Assembly: GCA_030323885.1 (NCBI GenBank)
Contig: CM059198.1
Location: forward strand, 62,894,917 to 62,958,916
Source: Branchipolynoe longqiensis
Lineage: Eukaryota > Annelida > Polychaeta > Phyllodocida > Polynoidae
Length of the DNA stretch: 64,000 bases
Direction of reading: 5' to 3'
The notes beneath the pieces were generated by a model. The model had not been told where the DNA came from. It saw nothing but the letters and a program-made list of their open reading frames with translations, and searched no databases. The position numbers and the translations under genes were made by a program. Positions 62,130-64,000 of the stretch are shown here, piece by piece; position 1 is the stretch's first letter, and every line of letters begins with the position of its first letter.

Positions 62130-62790
62130 CATGGGGAGGGAATGGGGGAGGGTGGAGGAACATGGTAAGGGTGGTGGAGAAGGATAAGGAGACCGTGACT
62201 GGGTGACATGGTGAGGGGGTGGTATGATGGATGACTTGGTGATGGAGTGAGGGGTGACATGGTGCGGGGGGTGGTATGATGGATTACATGGTGATGGGAG
62301 GGCATGGTGAAGGGGTGGTATGATGGATGACATGGTGATGGGTGACATGGTGAGGGGGTGACGTGGTGAGGGGGTGGTATGATATATGACTTGCTGATGG
62401 ATGGATGACTTCGTGAGGGGGGTGACATCATGATGGATGGAATGGTGTGGGAGTGACATGATGGTGAGGGGCTGGTATGATGGGTGAGGGGGTGACATGC
62501 TGAGGGGGTGGTATAATGGATGGCATGGTGTGGGACTGACATGGTGAGGGGGTGACATGGTGAGCGGGTGACGGTGTGGTATGATGGGTGACTTGGTGAT
62601 GGGGTGACGTGGTGATGGGGTGGCATGATGTGGGAGTGACATGGAGAGGGGGTGACATGATGCATGACTTGCTGATGGATGACTTGGTGATGGGGTGACA
62701 TGACATGGGAGTGACATGGTGAGGGGGTGACATGATGGAGTGACATGACGTGGGAGTGGCATGGTGAGGGGGTGAGGGGGTGACGTGGTT
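62130..62790 (+). repeat. Minisatellite (GTGACATGGTGAGGGGGTG)
   Basis: Degenerate units of about 19-24 bp built from GGTGACATGGTGATGGGGTG and ATGATGGATGAC. Reverse ORFs (His/Pro/Ser-rich) are repeat products. Confidence 0.9.
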
Positions 62791-63150
62791 GGGCAGAGTT
62801 GTCAGTCCTTACAGTTTCACAGTAAGGTGTACGATATGTCCCCATCATCACCGTATGCCGATCTTCCCATTTTTCATTTTCCGAATTTATATAAATCCTA
62901 CGGAGTACTTTTATTGTTTCCAAAATGCACCACAGAAGCATCTACGATGTTAACATTTTTCTGGGCAACTACCCCCAGACCAACAAATATAACATCCCTT
63001 AGGATCTTCCAGTATTTTATTTTCCAATATTGGCTGCCCTGGCGAGTGTGAGGGCGATGAGGACGCGGAGAGGGGGAGGAGGCTTGGAGGTGGTGTCTGC
63101 CTGGCTGTGTCGGTTTCTCATTCTACTCCAGGGTTGACACTAAGTGGGTA
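62791..63150. other. Unique sequence
   Basis: No gene is recognised. An 88-codon ORF (62785-63051) has no domain. Confidence 0.35.
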
Positions 63151-63174
63151 GATAGATCAATTAAGGTGTCCTCC

Positions 63175-63310
63175 ACCACCCTGACCTTGGGAGGAGTAGG
63201 AGGGGGAAGCGGAGGAGGAGGGGTAGGAGGTGGGTGGTGGGGTTCGGAGGAGTAGTATGAGGTGGGTGGTGGGGGTAGGGATGGGGGGGGGGAGTGGGGG
63301 GGGGAAGTGA
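63175..63310. repeat. G-rich low-complexity tract
   Basis: GGAGGAGGAGGGGTAGGAGG and GGTGGGTGGTGGGG repeats with G runs. Confidence 0.8.
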
Positions 63311-63419
63311 TGGTTGATTGGCTCTCTTTGGAACATGTGTCACGAAAATGCATGACACTATGGGTACTTGGACTGTCACTGTCAGGTAGATTGGTCAACT
63401 GAAAGAGGGACTGGTAAAC

Positions 63420-64000
63420 TTATAGACTGACTGGTAAGCTGACATGGGTGTGACTGGCAAGCTGCCGGGTGTGACCGGCAAACTAACGGATGTGACTGGC
63501 AAGCTGATGGGCATGACTGGCAAACTGAGACGTGTGGCTGGCAGGTGCGACGGGCATGTGTGACTGGCAAACTGACAGGTGTGACTGGCAAACTGACAGG
63601 TGTGACTGGCAAACTGACATGTGCAGTTTGAAAGCTGACATGGGTGTGACTTCCAAGCTGATGTGCATGACTGGCAAACTGACATGTGTGGCTTGAACGC
63701 TGACATGGGTGCGACTGGCAAACTGGCAAACTGATGTGCGTGAGGGGCAAACTGACATGTGCGGATTCCAAACTGATGGGCATGACTGGCAAGTTGACAG
63801 CTGCGACTGGCAAACTGACAGGTGTGACTGGCAAACTGGCAGGTGCGACTGGCAAACTGTCCTGACTGCACCTGGAAAACTGATGTGACTGGCAAACTGA
63901 CATTACTGGCAAACTGAAGGGTGATACTGGCAATCTGTCATGGGCTCAACTGGCAAACTGACGGGTGCGACTGACAAACTGTCATGGCTGACAGATTGAC
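63420..64000 (+). repeat. Minisatellite (GTGACTGGCAAACTGACA), runs off the window
   Basis: 18-bp core unit with 6-bp and larger length variants, about 30 units to the window end. Both-strand ORFs (for example repeating LPVTPVS on the reverse strand) follow from the unit length being a multiple of three. Confidence 0.93.

Noticed and set aside
62097..62941. Reverse ORFs of 221 and 277 codons.
   Set aside because: Minisatellite translation with His/Pro/Ser bias.
63382..63933. Reverse ORFs of 166-183 codons that look like repeat proteins.
   Set aside because: Unit length is a multiple of three, so several frames are open; no start context or domain.

Overview
This 64 kb window looks like intergenic or large-intron DNA from an invertebrate animal, most likely marine. 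No phylum can be fixed, because no host gene is recognised with confidence. There is no operon structure, coding density is very low, and almost every strong signal is a transposable element or a tandem repeat. A run of exactly 500 N (372-871) marks a scaffold gap, and many poly-C or poly-G tracts and microsatellites suggest a draft assembly.

The only long protein-coding locus is a DIRS-type tyrosine-recombinase retrotransposon (31828-36937, possibly to 37249). It has a gag-like ORF, a reverse transcriptase/RNase H ORF and a tyrosine recombinase ORF, arranged in different frames between 47-bp inverted terminal repeats. Gag and recombinase each carry a frame break, while the RT/RNase H frame is open. 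A 90-bp perfect inverted repeat with a 134-bp loop abuts its right end. A second DIRS remnant lies at 44.73-44.92 kb. Other coding remnants are non-LTR retrotransposon 3' ends (12.8, 24.5, 37.3 and 37.9 kb) and a PIF/Harbinger deletion derivative (55.1-57.4 kb) that keeps the transposase N- and C-termini and a MADF-like partner but lacks the catalytic core.

The commonest repeat is a tRNA-derived SINE with about 40 full or partial copies on both strands. It has two interchangeable tRNA-like heads joined to one body and one tail (about 330 bp, ending in CAAA-type repeats). Terminal-inverted-repeat elements form several families: (i) about 400 bp, TIR TAGATAAAAGATTCACC, 9-bp target duplications, six complete copies plus one end; (ii) about 320 bp, TIR CAGGGATGAAAG, 8-bp duplication, hAT-like, carrying a SINE tail inside; (iii) Harbinger-like MITEs with TIR AGGCCCTGTCACAC and TAA duplications; (iv) elements with TA duplications and drifting tips, of which the 2.4 kb copy at 8.35-10.72 kb contains a compound minisatellite; (v) a TIR element that split a SINE at 50.67 kb and carries a minisatellite which itself took in another SINE; (vi) several single-copy or low-copy TIR elements.

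Tandem arrays fill the rest: a 65-bp array of seven exact-period copies (22881-23335), a G-rich 23-24 bp array (21.1-22.8 kb), pyrimidine-rich and CA/GT-rich tracts (8.7-10.6, 16.9-18.3, 27.0-27.6 kb), a CCATCA-type array (52.6-53.2 kb), and an 18-bp type array running off the right edge (63.4-64.0 kb). Many long apparent ORFs in these arrays are artefacts of repeat units whose length is a multiple of three. Weak candidates for host exons are at 26.83-26.96, 38.9-39.53 and 59.26-59.71 kb.
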